Shown here one piece after another: positions 8,085-17,520 of a stretch of DNA of 64,000 nt. Within the stretch, counting starts at the first letter, position 1, and the number at the start of each line of letters is the position of its first letter. Location of the stretch: positions 310,001 to 374,000 of the forward strand of contig CAWAPD010000002.1 of NCBI GenBank assembly GCA_963783865.1, written 5' to 3'. The stretch is from CAWAPD01 sp963783865. GTDB lineage: Bacteria > Actinomycetota > Thermoleophilia > UBA2241. The position numbers and the translations under genes were made by a program. The notes beneath the pieces were generated by a model. It did not search any database and was not told the DNA's origin. It worked only from the letters and a program-made list of their open reading frames with translations.

Positions 8085-9857
8085 ATGCAGGAACCCAGCG
8101 TCGCGCCTCCGGCCGCGGCGGCGACGGCAGCGCACGACGAAGACGGACCGCCGGCCGCGACGCCGGCCCGGCACGGCGCCGACTCGCGCTCGCGCGCGCT
8201 CGTCGAGATCCTCTCGCAGCTCAATCGCGACGCCACGCCGACCGACTCCGCCCAGGCGCTGCTGCCCACGCTGGTGGCCGCGCTCGGCGTCGACACCGGC
8301 GCCGTCCTGCGCGTGGTGAGCGACGCCGAGGCCGAGCTGCTGGCCGCGTTCGGACACACGCGCAAGCGCGGCTTCCCCTACCCGCCGCTCGACCTGCGCG
8401 ACGAGCTGCTGGCGCCGCTCACCCAGCGCTCCGACATCGTCGCCCTCGACGAGGCCGGCCGCGGAGACCTGCAGCCGGCCCTGCGGGCGATCTGCCACCC
8501 CCGGTTCGGCAGCGCGTTCGTCGCCTCCGCCTTCATGGGGCACACGCTGGGCGGCTTCGTGGTGCTGAGCAGCCGGCGCCCGCTGGCGCTCTCGGCCGAC
8601 GACGCCGGCTTCCTGGCCGCGGTCGCCGACGCCGTCGGCCTCGCGCTGGGGTCGGCGGCCCTGTCGCAGGAGACCCACCTCAGCGAAGTCGTGCTCGAGA
8701 CGGCCGGCGCCGTCGCGCGAGCCATCTCCGGCAGCCTCGACCTCGCTCAGACCTTCCGCCAGATCGCCAACAGCGCCGCCCGCGTGGTCGGCGACTGCAA
8801 CTGCCTGCTGCTGGCGACCGACGACGGCAGCGACGAAGACCTCGTCGCGGTCGCGTGTTCCGACCCCGGGGACGACGTGCTGCTCGGCCTGCACGTGCGC
8901 TTCCGTGACGTGGCGGGCGAGCGCGAAGCGCTCGCCCGCCACCGCAGCATCGTCGTCGAGGACCTGGTCTGGGGGGCGGCGACCGGGCGCGAGTTCCGCG
9001 AGCGGCTGCAGATCCGTTCGGCGCTGTTCGTGCCTATCCACTCCGAAGACGAGCTGATCGGCTCGCTCCTGCTCTACTCGACCGCCCGCCGCGACCGCTA
9101 CTCCGACGGCGACGTGGCCCGCGCCGAGACAGTCGCAGAGCAGGCGGCCAGCGCGATCTGCAACGCCCGCCTCTACCGCGACCTCGAGCGCAGCGAGTAC
9201 CGGGCCACGGCTCTCCTGGAGCGCATCACGCGCCTGCGCGAGGCCCAGCGCCTGACCGTGGCCAACGTGCTCCACGACGACATCGTGCAGACCGTCGTGG
9301 CGGCGCTCTACCAGGTCGAGGGGCTGCGCGCGGCCGGCGGCGAGCCCAACGTCGGGCTCGAGCGCGTCGCGGGCCTGCTCAAGCAGACGATCGCCGACGC
9401 CCGCAGCGTCATCGGGGACATGCGGCCGCCGGTGCTCGACGGCCTGGGGCTCGACGCCGCACTTGCGTCGCTCGCGCGCCGCGCCTCCGACGACGGCGGC
9501 TTCCGCGTCGAGACACGGCTGGCCGACGTGCCGGACCTGCCGCCGCGCGTCTCGACCGCCCTCTACGTCATCGCCCGCGAGGCGCTGCAGAACGCGCGCC
9601 GGCACAGCGGCGCGCGGCGCGTCGAGCTGGGCATCCGGCTTCTCGACGGCAACGGCGGCGGTCGTTCCGTGCGTCTCACGGTCGCCGACGACGGCGCCGG
9701 CTTCGACCCCGAGGCGGTGCAGGCCGGCGACCACTTCGGGTTGACGATGATGGACGAGCAGGCCGCTCTGGCCGGCGGCAGCTTCTCGGTCACGTCGCGG
9801 CCCGCCGCCGGCACGACCGTCGAGGCGACCGTCCCGTTCCCGGGGCAGGCGTCATGA
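8085..9857 (+). CDS. GAF-domain sensor histidine kinase (NarL/DesK type)
   Basis: This 590-residue cytoplasmic kinase has no membrane segment. After a disordered Ala/Pro-rich start come two GAF-like sensing domains (about 40-205 and 215-370), a HisKA_3 dimerisation domain with the phospho-accepting His397 in NVLHDDIVQ, and an HATPase_c domain with REALQNARRHS and ADDGAGFDP boxes near the C-terminus. It should phosphorylate the response regulator whose start overlaps its end by four bases (ATGA at 9854-9857). The signal is unknown; GAF pairs may bind a small molecule, haem or a metal-sulfur centre, but no obvious Cys ligand set is seen. Confidence 0.9.
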   Translation: MQEPSVAPPAAAATAAHDEDGPPAATPARHGADSRSRALVEILSQLNRDATPTDSAQALLPTLVAALGVDTGAVLRVVSDAEAELLAAFGHTRKRGFPYPPLDLRDELLAPLTQRSDIVALDEAGRGDLQPALRAICHPRFGSAFVASAFMGHTLGGFVVLSSRRPLALSADDAGFLAAVADAVGLALGSAALSQETHLSEVVLETAGAVARAISGSLDLAQTFRQIANSAARVVGDCNCLLLATDDGSDEDLVAVACSDPGDDVLLGLHVRFRDVAGEREALARHRSIVVEDLVWGAATGREFRERLQIRSALFVPIHSEDELIGSLLLYSTARRDRYSDGDVARAETVAEQAASAICNARLYRDLERSEYRATALLERITRLREAQRLTVANVLHDDIVQTVVAALYQVEGLRAAGGEPNVGLERVAGLLKQTIADARSVIGDMRPPVLDGLGLDAALASLARRASDDGGFRVETRLADVPDLPPRVSTALYVIAREALQNARRHSGARRVELGIRLLDGNGGGRSVRLTVADDGAGFDPEAVQAGDHFGLTMMDEQAALAGGSFSVTSRPAAGTTVEATVPFPGQAS

Positions 9858-10504
9858 CGAACCCGCCACCGGTCGTCAAGCCGATCCGGCTGTTCCTGGT
9901 CGACGACCACGAGATGGTGCGCGAAGGCCTCAAGCTGATGCTGTCGCACTACGACGACTTCGAGGTCGTGGGCGAGGCCGGCACCGGCGGCGACGCCCTG
10001 CTGGGCGTCGCCGCCGGCAAACCGGCCCTCGTGCTGCTCGACCTCCAGCTGCCCGACATCCCCGGTCTCGAGGTGCTCGCGTCGTTGCAGCAACTGCCCG
10101 AGCCGCCGGCGGTCCTCGTGCTGACGATGCACGACGACGACGACTTCGTCATCGGCGCGGCGCGCCTGGGCGCCCGCGGCTACGTGCTCAAGCACACGAC
10201 CCATGAGGAGCTGGCGCTCGCCATCCGGCGCATCGCCGCCGGCGGCCTCTACTTCGGGCCCGAGGTGAGCGGCGCCCTGGTCAGCCTCGACCGGCGCAAC
10301 CGGGAGCAGGCGCTGCTGACCGAGCGCGAGCGCGAGGTGCTGCGCCTGCTCGCCGCGGGGCTGTCGAACCGCGAGATCGGCGAGCGCCTCTTCCTCAGCC
10401 CAGAGACGGTCAAGACGCACCTCGGCAGCATCTACCGCAAGCTCGGCGTCGAGACCCGCACCCAGGCCGTGGCCGTGGCCCTACGCACGAAGCTTCTCGA
10501 CTGA
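9854..10504 (+). CDS. NarL/FixJ-family response regulator
   Basis: This 216-residue regulator has a receiver domain (about 11-130) with acidic pair Asp17-Asp18 and phospho-acceptor Asp63 in VLLDLQLPD, then a LuxR-type helix-turn-helix (LLTEREREVLRLLAAGLSN onward, about 152-212). It is translationally coupled to the upstream kinase (4-base overlap) and to the downstream permease (stop and start overlap by one base at 10504), so the three form one unit. Its targets are unknown; the coupled permease is the most obvious candidate. Confidence 0.94.
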   Translation: MTNPPPVVKPIRLFLVDDHEMVREGLKLMLSHYDDFEVVGEAGTGGDALLGVAAGKPALVLLDLQLPDIPGLEVLASLQQLPEPPAVLVLTMHDDDDFVIGAARLGARGYVLKHTTHEELALAIRRIAAGGLYFGPEVSGALVSLDRRNREQALLTEREREVLRLLAAGLSNREIGERLFLSPETVKTHLGSIYRKLGVETRTQAVAVALRTKLLD

Positions 10505-12177
10505 TGGCGGGCGGGCGCGACGCCGGGCACGACGACGCCGGCGGCGTCGCGCCCGCCCGCGTCCCGGTGCTGTGGTTCCGCCGCGCCCAGGAGCCGCCGA
10601 CCGTCTGGTCGCCGCTCGACGCCTTCCTCTACAACCTCATGACCACCAACGTCGCCGTCTTCTTCGGCGTGCCGTTCGTCGCCGGCGCCGCCTTCTACTA
10701 CCCGGTCAGGAGCCTCACGCTGTCGATCCTCATCGCCGGCGCCTTCTGCCTGCTCGAGGCGCTGGTCTACGCCTTCCTCGTGTCGACCATGCCGCGCAAC
10801 GGGGGCGACTACACCTTCCAGACCCGGCTGCTCGGCAGCGCCGCGGGCGCAATCTTCGCGTTCACCGGCGTCATCGTCGGCGGCGCCCTGTGGATGGCGA
10901 TCGCCGGTTGGTTCGCCTCGCGCATCGCCGTCGGCCCGATGGTCGTGCTGATCGGCCGCGGTCTGGGCCTCGGCGCCGTGGTGGCGGTGGGCGACTGGCT
11001 GATGTCCACGGCCGGCGTCGTCTTCATGGGGCTCGTCGTCGTCGCCTGGTCGGCACTGGAGACCTCGTGGAGCATGCGCCTGTACGCGCGCGTGCAGCGC
11101 ACGCTGGTGGTCGTGGGGCTGGTCGCGGTCGTCGTCCTGGTCGTGTACTTCGCGCTGACTCGACTGAGCGTCAACGTCTCGACCTACAGCGCCATCCTCT
11201 ACCGGGCCGTGGAAGACGGCTACGTCCGCCACGGCCGCACCTCGGGCTGGCAAGCGGCGCTCGCGCTCCTGCCGGTCGTCGCCTTCGGACTCATCTATCC
11301 GGGATGGGTCGCGTTCCAGGCCGCCGAGGTGCGGCGCGCCGGCGAGCTGCGGGTGCAGCTCTCGACGATCGTCGGGGCGAAGTTCCTCGCCGTGGTCTTT
11401 GCCCTGCTCGTACTTCCGTTGCCGGTCAGGCACGTGGGCGAGGAGCTGTTCGGCGCCAGCGTCTACCTCGCCCTGCACGACCCCGTCTCGTTCTGGCGTC
11501 TGCTGCCGCGCCTCTTCGGCCTGCCGGCCGCCCCGTGGCTGAGCTACGTGGGCCTCACCTGCCTCGCCGTAGCCGTCAACGCCTGGTTCTGGGCGTGGGT
11601 CCCCAACCACACGCTCGCCGCCTCGCGCGTCATGCTGGCCATGTCCTGGGACAGGCTTCTCCCTCGCTGGTTCTCGCGCCTGCACCCGCGAACGGGCACG
11701 CCGGTGCACGCCGTCGCCGTGTTCAGCGCCCTGGCCGCCGCCGTCGTCGTCGCCTACTCGAGCCTCGGGGTGTGGCGTCTGGTCCTGCACGGCACGCTGG
11801 TCAGCCTCATCTCGTTCGCGGTGACGTGCCTGGCGGCTGCCCTGTTCCCCTTCGTGCGGCGCGAGGAGTACCGCGCCTCGACCGCCGCCCCCTACGAGGT
11901 CCTGCGCGTGCCGCTGCTCAGCATCGCCGGCTTCGCCTTCTGCGGCTTCGCCGCGTTCCTCGTCACGCGCTACGTCGAGTACGCGGGTCCGACCGGCGAG
12001 CTGGGGCGCCCGGACAGCGTGGCGTTCCTCGTGCCGCTCTACCTGCTGGCGGCGCTGCTGTACGTGGTGTCGCGCGGCTACCGGCGCAGCCACGAGGGCG
12101 TCGACATCGAGGTGCACTACCGCGAGGTGCCGGCGCGCGGCGCCGGGAGCGAGGCGATGGGAGCCCGGTCCCGCTAG
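10504..12177 (+). CDS. APC-superfamily permease
   Basis: This 557-residue membrane protein has about 12 hydrophobic segments, beginning near residue 45, and an N-terminal cytoplasmic tail of about 30 residues. The layout fits the amino acid-polyamine-organocation superfamily; an RNGGDYTF stretch after the second segment resembles the family's PxxGGxYxF block. It overlaps the response regulator stop by one base (TGATG). The substrate is unknown. It ends 29 bases before the convergent serine hydrolase gene. Confidence 0.82.
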   Translation: MAGGRDAGHDDAGGVAPARVPVLWFRRAQEPPTVWSPLDAFLYNLMTTNVAVFFGVPFVAGAAFYYPVRSLTLSILIAGAFCLLEALVYAFLVSTMPRNGGDYTFQTRLLGSAAGAIFAFTGVIVGGALWMAIAGWFASRIAVGPMVVLIGRGLGLGAVVAVGDWLMSTAGVVFMGLVVVAWSALETSWSMRLYARVQRTLVVVGLVAVVVLVVYFALTRLSVNVSTYSAILYRAVEDGYVRHGRTSGWQAALALLPVVAFGLIYPGWVAFQAAEVRRAGELRVQLSTIVGAKFLAVVFALLVLPLPVRHVGEELFGASVYLALHDPVSFWRLLPRLFGLPAAPWLSYVGLTCLAVAVNAWFWAWVPNHTLAASRVMLAMSWDRLLPRWFSRLHPRTGTPVHAVAVFSALAAAVVVAYSSLGVWRLVLHGTLVSLISFAVTCLAAALFPFVRREEYRASTAAPYEVLRVPLLSIAGFAFCGFAAFLVTRYVEYAGPTGELGRPDSVAFLVPLYLLAALLYVVSRGYRRSHEGVDIEVHYREVPARGAGSEAMGARSR

Positions 12178-12205
12178 GGCGCCGTGCTGCCGGCGTGCGG
12201 ACCGG

Positions 12206-13441
12206 CTAGGCCAGCGCGGCCGCGACGGCGGCGAACGCCCGCACGTGGTCGGCCGAGACGTCGAGATCGAGGGCGAAGGGCAGCGTCGACAGCTTGACCA
12301 CGACGACGTCGGCGCCCACGTCGAGGTACACGTACTGGCCGTAGATCCCGCTCGCCAGCAGGATCCCGCCGGGACCGTCGGGCACCCACCACTGGTTGCG
12401 GTAGTGGCCGCGCGGGTAGCGCGGCGCGCTCTCCGAGCGCGCGAACCCCGCGCGGCACTCGTCGTCGGCGTATCGCGTGTCCTCGACCCAAGCCGCCGGC
12501 ACGATCTGGGCGCCGTTCCACACGCCGCGGCGCAGGTACATCAGGCCGAACCGCCCCAGGTCGCGCAGCGTCACGCACATGCCGCCGTCGGCCATGGGGT
12601 TGCCGTGACGGTCGACCGTGATGCGGGCGTCGTGCTCGGCCCCCAGCCGCGACCAGACGAGGTCGCTCATGAGCGGCGCGAAGCGCGCGCCGCCCGCGCG
12701 CTCGACGATCCAGCCCAGCAGGTCGGTGAGGATGGAGCGGTACTCGAACACGCCGCCGTGCTCGCGGTGGTTGTGCAGGGTGAGCATGTAGTTGAAGAGG
12801 TCGGGCTCGTCGCCCGGCGCCGGCGAACGCCACCCGGCGGCGCTCTCGTAGCGCCGCACGTCGGACCCGGGGTCGTCGTAGTCCTCCGAGAACTTCGTCC
12901 CGGCGGTCATGTCGAGCACCTGACGCAGCGTGGCGCCGGCGAACGAGGTGCCGGCCAGCTCGGGCACGTACTCCTCGGCGAGGCGCTCCGGTCCGAGGCG
13001 GCCGAGGCCGCTCAGCGCCCCCGCGAGCGCGCCGGTCATCGACTTCGAGACCGACTGCAGCAGGTGCGGCGTCGCCGGCGTCATGCCGTTCCAGTAGCGC
13101 TCGCAGACGATGCGCTCGCCGTGCAGCACGAGGAAGCCGTCCGCGTAGGTGCGGGTCAGGAACGCCCCGAGGGTGGTGCGCTCACCGCCCGTGGTCTCGA
13201 AGGAGACGCCGTCAAGATCTCGCGGATCGCCGGGCAGCGCGGTCGCCGGCCCGTCCCCGCGCGCGATGCGGGCGGTCGGCATCACCTCGTCGATGTGCCG
13301 GAAGGACCAGCGGTTCCAGGGCGGGCCCTGCCAGTTGTCGAGGGTCACCAGCTTGTCGAGCGGCGGCGGACTGCCTTCCATCAAGCCGAGGTCGTGCGCC
13401 GTCGGCGGCGCGTCTGCCCGATCGTCATCCGGCAAGAGCAC
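12206..13441 (-). CDS. Serine hydrolase of the beta-lactamase/6-aminohexanoate-dimer-hydrolase type
   Basis: This protein of about 410 residues has the class C fold signature: an SVSK motif (Ser nucleophile and Lys in SxxK) in LLQSVSKSMTGAL, and a downstream EYRS block that could supply the catalytic tyrosine. It resembles NylB-type amidases/esterases more than true beta-lactamases. No signal peptide is seen, so it is probably cytoplasmic. The start is uncertain: GTG 13441 lies almost on top of an AGGAG site, while TTG 13435 has a seven-base spacing. Its start overlaps the end of the upstream ABC ATPase gene, so it is likely cotranslated with the peptide transporter and may hydrolyse imported peptides or amides. 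Confidence 0.8.
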   Translation of the reverse strand: MLLPDDDRADAPPTAHDLGLMEGSPPPLDKLVTLDNWQGPPWNRWSFRHIDEVMPTARIARGDGPATALPGDPRDLDGVSFETTGGERTTLGAFLTRTYADGFLVLHGERIVCERYWNGMTPATPHLLQSVSKSMTGALAGALSGLGRLGPERLAEEYVPELAGTSFAGATLRQVLDMTAGTKFSEDYDDPGSDVRRYESAAGWRSPAPGDEPDLFNYMLTLHNHREHGGVFEYRSILTDLLGWIVERAGGARFAPLMSDLVWSRLGAEHDARITVDRHGNPMADGGMCVTLRDLGRFGLMYLRRGVWNGAQIVPAAWVEDTRYADDECRAGFARSESAPRYPRGHYRNQWWVPDGPGGILLASGIYGQYVYLDVGADVVVVKLSTLPFALDLDVSADHVRAFAAVAAALA

Positions 13442-14456
13442 TCTCCTGGTCGGGTGGTCCGGCCACTTGCTGGGGCCTGCCCGCGGCGAGGTCGAAGTCG
13501 TCGGGCAGATGACAGGCTACCATCCGCTGCCCGACGCGGTGTGGCGCCGGATACTCGCGGTCGCAGACCGGCATGCGGAACGGACACCGCGGGTGGAAAC
13601 GGCAGCCCTGCGGGGGACGGATCGCGCTGGGCACGTCGCCCTCGAGCACGCGCATCGTGGACCGCGCTTCGGGATCGGGCGAGGGCGAGCTGTCGAGCAG
13701 GGCGACCGTGTACGGATGGCGCGGGTCGCCGAACACCTCGGGCGCAGGCCCCTGTTCGGCGACCTGGCCCAGGTACATCACGGCGACGGCATGCGCCATC
13801 GACTGGACGACCGCAAGGTCGTGGGCGATGAACAGGTAGGCGAGCCCCAGGCGCTGCTGGAGCTCGTGGAGCAGGACGAGGATGCGCGCCTGCACCGAGA
13901 CGTCGAGGGCCGATGTGGGCTCGTCGAGCACGACCAGCTTCGGGTCGAGCGCCAGCGCCCGGGCGATGGCGATGCGCTGGCACTGGCCGCCGCTGAACTC
14001 GTGCGGCCGCCGCCACAGGTGCTGGGTGCCCAGGCCGACCATCTCGAGCAGCGACAGGACGCGGTCTTCGAGCTCTCGCCCGCTCATCCTGGCGTTCGCG
14101 CGCAGCGGCTCGGCGACCAGGTCGTGCACCGTCATACGCGGGTTCAGCGACGAGTACGGGTCCTGGAAGACGACCTGCGCGTCGCGCAGCATCGTGCGGC
14201 GGGCGCTGCCCTTGAGCCGCGACACGTCCGAATCCAGGAAGCTGACGCGGCCCGCGGTGGGCCGGTTGAGCTGGAGCACGGCTCGCGCGACGGTCGACTT
14301 GCCGCAGCCCGACTCGCCCACCAGCGCGAGCGTCCGGCCGGCCTCGAGGTCGAAGGAGACGTCGTCGACGGCGTGCACGACGTCGTCCGAGCGCTTGAGC
14401 AGGCCGCGCCGGATGCGGAAGTGCACCGTCAGGCCGTCGACCGCGAGCAAGGTCAT
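13425..14456 (-). CDS. Oligopeptide ABC transporter ATP-binding protein (OppF/DppF type)
   Basis: This 343-residue ATPase energises the peptide importer. Walker A (GESGCGKST), the FSGGQCQRIAIARAL signature and Walker B (LVVLDEP) are all seen. The C-terminal oligopeptide extension has the [11 protein letters not shown] cysteine motif found in OppD/F proteins, where it can bind an iron-sulfur cluster or metal. ATG 14456 overlaps the stop of the upstream ATPase (ATGA). A much longer open frame upstream of this start is the upstream gene read in another frame. Confidence 0.93.
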   Translation of the reverse strand: MTLLAVDGLTVHFRIRRGLLKRSDDVVHAVDDVSFDLEAGRTLALVGESGCGKSTVARAVLQLNRPTAGRVSFLDSDVSRLKGSARRTMLRDAQVVFQDPYSSLNPRMTVHDLVAEPLRANARMSGRELEDRVLSLLEMVGLGTQHLWRRPHEFSGGQCQRIAIARALALDPKLVVLDEPTSALDVSVQARILVLLHELQQRLGLAYLFIAHDLAVVQSMAHAVAVMYLGQVAEQGPAPEVFGDPRHPYTVALLDSSPSPDPEARSTMRVLEGDVPSAIRPPQGCRFHPRCPFRMPVCDREYPAPHRVGQRMVACHLPDDFDLAAGRPQQVAGPPDQESALAG

Positions 14457-15496
14457 GATCGCGCCCCCTCGCCGGCCTTCTCGGCCGCCCAGAAGCACGA
14501 CACCCAGTGCCTGTCGCCGACCTTGACCGGGCGCGGCTTCTCGTCGGGGCACACGTCCATCACGTGGCTGCAGCGCGGGTGGAAACGACACCCGGTCGGC
14601 GGGTCGATCAGGTCGGGCACGGTGCCGGGGATGGTCTGCAGTTCCTGCGCCGTGCGGCCGTGCGGCAGGCACTCGTAGAGCGCGATCGTGTACGGGTGAC
14701 GCGGCCGCTTGAGCACCTCGCTCACGGGGCCTTCCTCCACCACCGACCCCGCGTACATCACGGCGATGCGGTCGCAGGTCTGGGCCGCCACGCCGACGTT
14801 GTGCGTGATCAGGATCTGCGCCACGCCGAGCTCGGAACGCAGCTTGAGCAGGAGGTTGAGGATCTGCGCCTGGATGGTGACGTCGAGGGCGGTCGTGGGC
14901 TCGTCGGCGATCAGCAGCGGCGAGCCGCAGGCCAGCGCCATGGCCATGCACACGCGCTGGCGCATGCCGCCGCTGAACTGGTGCGGGTAGCGGTCGAAGG
15001 TATCCTTGTCGGGCGGCAGCCCCACCGACGCCAGCGCCTCGTAGGTGGCCTCCCGCGCCTCCTTGCGCGAGACCCCCTTGTGCAGGCGCACGACGTCCTG
15101 GATCTGGTGGCCCACCGCGAACACGGGGTTGAGCGAGGCGAGCGGGTCCTGGAAGACCATCGAGATGTCGCGCCCGCGCATCTTCTGCAGCTGGGCGTCG
15201 CTCTTCGTCAGCAGGTCGTCGCCACGGTACAGGATCGAGCCCGAGGTGATCTCGGCCTGGGGGCGCTGCAGCAGGCCGAGGACGGCGAGGCCGGTGATGG
15301 TCTTGCCACACCCGGACTCGCCGACCAGACCCAGGATCTCGCCGTCGTGGACGGTCAGGTCGACGCCGTCCAGCGCCTTCACCAGGCCGCGCATGCTGCG
15401 GAACTCCAGGCGCAGGTCGCGCACGGCCAGCAGTTCGGGGGCGGCGCCCGCGTCGCGGGCGCCGCCCCCGAGCTGCTCAGTCGCCGCCGCGCTCAT
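14453..15496 (-). CDS. Oligopeptide ABC transporter ATP-binding protein (OppD/DppD type)
   Basis: This 347-residue ATPase is the partner of the downstream OppF-like protein. It has Walker A (GESGCGKTI), signature ([15 protein letters not shown]), Walker B (LLIADEP) and the C-terminal [10 protein letters not shown] cysteine motif. ATG 15496 overlaps the permease stop by four bases (ATGA). The first 17 residues are Ala/Gly-rich. Confidence 0.93.
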   Translation of the reverse strand: MSAAATEQLGGGARDAGAAPELLAVRDLRLEFRSMRGLVKALDGVDLTVHDGEILGLVGESGCGKTITGLAVLGLLQRPQAEITSGSILYRGDDLLTKSDAQLQKMRGRDISMVFQDPLASLNPVFAVGHQIQDVVRLHKGVSRKEAREATYEALASVGLPPDKDTFDRYPHQFSGGMRQRVCMAMALACGSPLLIADEPTTALDVTIQAQILNLLLKLRSELGVAQILITHNVGVAAQTCDRIAVMYAGSVVEEGPVSEVLKRPRHPYTIALYECLPHGRTAQELQTIPGTVPDLIDPPTGCRFHPRCSHVMDVCPDEKPRPVKVGDRHWVSCFWAAEKAGEGARS

Positions 15497-16401
15497 CGCT
15501 TCGACCTCGGGTCGAGCACGTCGCGCAGGCCGTCGCCGACGAAGTTGAACGCCAGCACGAGGACGAAGATCGCCAGGCCGGCGAAGGTGCCGATCCACCA
15601 CTGCTGCAGGATGTAGTCCTTGCCTTCTGAAATCATCAGGCCCCACTCGGCCGTCGGCGCCTGGGCGCCGAGCCCGATGAAGCTCAGGGCCGCCGCCGCC
15701 AGGATCACGGTGCCGATGTCGAGCGTCATCTGCACGATCACCGGCCCGAAGGCGTTGGGCAGGATGTGGCGCCAGATGATCAGCGGGCCGCGCACGCCCA
15801 TCGTGCGCGCCGCCTCCACGTAGGGCCGCTCGCGCAGCGAGACCGCGACGCCGCGCACGAGGCGCGTGTACCACGGCCACCACGACACCACGATGGCGAT
15901 CATCACGTTGCGGATGCTCGGCCCCAGGAAGGCGACGAACGTGATCGCCAGGATCAGCGACGGGAAGGCGAGGAAGACGTCGGTGACCCGCATCACCACC
16001 TCGTCGACCCGGCCGCCGTAGTACCCGGCGATGCCGCCCAGCGGCACGCCGATGATGACGATGGCGGCGGTGACGATGAACGAGATCACCAGCGGGATGC
16101 GGGCGCCGTAGATGACGCGGCTGAGGATGTCGCGACCCTGGTTGTCGGTGCCCATGAGATGGCGCGAGTTCGGGGCCTGGAAGCGGTCCTTGAGGTTGGA
16201 GTCGCCGCGGCCCTGGGCGGGGTACGGCGCCAGCACCGGCGCGAACACGGCCACGAGGATCGTCAGGATGATGATCGCCAGGCCGACGACGGCCAGCTTG
16301 TCCTTGAAGAAGACGCGCACGTTGTAGCGCGTCTCGTCGAGCGACGCCTGGTGGCGCACCCGCCAGTCGGCCAGTCTCGCGCTGGTCGCCATACCGCTCA
16401 C
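15493..16401 (-). CDS. Oligopeptide ABC transporter permease (DppC type)
   Basis: This permease of about 300 residues has an N-terminal OppC_N-like region (FFKDKLAVVGLAIIILTILVA), then a BPD_transp_1 domain with about five membrane helices and an EAAR-type coupling loop (VEAARTMGVRG). The start may be GTG 16401, which directly abuts the dppB stop, or ATG 16392, which has AGGTGAG at better spacing. Confidence 0.92.
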   Translation of the reverse strand: MSGMATSARLADWRVRHQASLDETRYNVRVFFKDKLAVVGLAIIILTILVAVFAPVLAPYPAQGRGDSNLKDRFQAPNSRHLMGTDNQGRDILSRVIYGARIPLVISFIVTAAIVIIGVPLGGIAGYYGGRVDEVVMRVTDVFLAFPSLILAITFVAFLGPSIRNVMIAIVVSWWPWYTRLVRGVAVSLRERPYVEAARTMGVRGPLIIWRHILPNAFGPVIVQMTLDIGTVILAAAALSFIGLGAQAPTAEWGLMISEGKDYILQQWWIGTFAGLAIFVLVLAFNFVGDGLRDVLDPRSKR

Positions 16402-17424
16402 CTAGCTCAGCGCGATGCGCGGGTCGAGGAAGGCCTGGGCGAGATCGACCACCAGGTTCACCAGCACGTAGGCCGCGGCGACCACGATCGTGACGCCCAT
16501 GATCGCCGGGTAGTCGGTGCTGAGGATCGAGGTGGTCGCGTACGAGCCCAGGCCGGGCCAGGCGAAGATGAGCTCCACGAAGAACGTGCCCGTCAGCGAG
16601 TAGGCGAAGGTGAGCCCGATCACGGTGAACACGGGCCCGAAAGCGTTCTTGAGCGCGTCCTTGTAGAGCAGCGTGCGCGGCGGCACGCCCATCGCGCGCG
16701 CCATGCGGATGTAGTCGTTGCCCATCGCCTCGAGCATCGAGGACCGCGTCATGCGCATGATCACGCCCATCGGGTACGCGGCCAGGCAGAGCATCGGCAG
16801 GATCAGATGGCGCACGGAGTCGGTGAAGGCCACCCAGTTGCCGGTGACCAGGGCGTCGACCACGGGCATGCCCGTGATGCTGGTGATGGGGTGCGCCTGC
16901 GACACGAGGATGTCGCTCTGCTGAGCCACAGGTAGCCAGTGCAGCACCCTGAAGAACAGGATCTGCAGCATCAGGGCCAGCCAGAACGCGGGGATCGACA
17001 CGCCGCCGGTCGAGAAGATCCGCATCACGTGGTCGATCCACTTGCCTTTGCGGTGCGCCGTCGCGACGCCGAGGATCACGCCGGCGATGGTCGCCAGCAC
17101 GAGGGCGGCGATGATCAGCTCGAGGGACGTGGGCAGGAAGTGCATGATGTCCTGCAGCACGGGCCGCTTCGTGCGCAGCGAGTCGCCCCAGTCGCCCTGC
17201 ACCAGCTTCTCCATGTAGATCCCGTACTGGGCGTAGAGCGGCTTGTCGAGCCCGAGGTCGCGGCGCGCCTGGGCGATCTGCTCGGGGCGGGCGTTGGACC
17301 CCACGTAGACCGCGGCGGGGTCCGACGGCACGATGCGGACCATCAGGAAGGTGATGGTGGCGACGCCGAAGAGCACCAGGACCGCGAGGGCGATGCGGCG
17401 GACGACGTAGGCCCAGATGGTCAC
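16402..17424 (-). CDS. Oligopeptide ABC transporter permease (DppB type)
   Basis: This 340-residue inner-membrane permease has an N-terminal helix (RRIALAVLVLFGVATITFLM) followed by the periplasmic DPAAVYVG-type region typical of DppB, then the BPD_transp_1 domain with the coupling loop DYIRMARAMGVPPR. It starts at GTG 17424 and pairs with the DppC-like subunit. The gap of 96 bases to the binding-protein gene holds a strong hairpin. Confidence 0.92.
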   Translation of the reverse strand: MTIWAYVVRRIALAVLVLFGVATITFLMVRIVPSDPAAVYVGSNARPEQIAQARRDLGLDKPLYAQYGIYMEKLVQGDWGDSLRTKRPVLQDIMHFLPTSLELIIAALVLATIAGVILGVATAHRKGKWIDHVMRIFSTGGVSIPAFWLALMLQILFFRVLHWLPVAQQSDILVSQAHPITSITGMPVVDALVTGNWVAFTDSVRHLILPMLCLAAYPMGVIMRMTRSSMLEAMGNDYIRMARAMGVPPRTLLYKDALKNAFGPVFTVIGLTFAYSLTGTFFVELIFAWPGLGSYATTSILSTDYPAIMGVTIVVAAAYVLVNLVVDLAQAFLDPRIALS

Positions 17425-17470
17425 GGGGTGTCGGCTCCTCCTCTGAGGTCTCGTTGGCGCGTCGGCGGGC

Positions 17471-17506
17471 GGAGGGCGGGCGGGCCGTCAGGCCCGCCCG
17501 CCCTCC
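17471..17506 (-). terminator. 16-bp hairpin between the binding-protein and permease genes
   Basis: Bases 17471-17486 pair perfectly with 17491-17506 around a GTCA loop, 15 bases after the binding-protein stop. Such hairpins often let the binding protein be made in excess over the permease by partial termination or 3'-end protection. No U-tract follows. Confidence 0.65.
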
Positions 17507-17520
17507 TTGGGGGGACTAGT

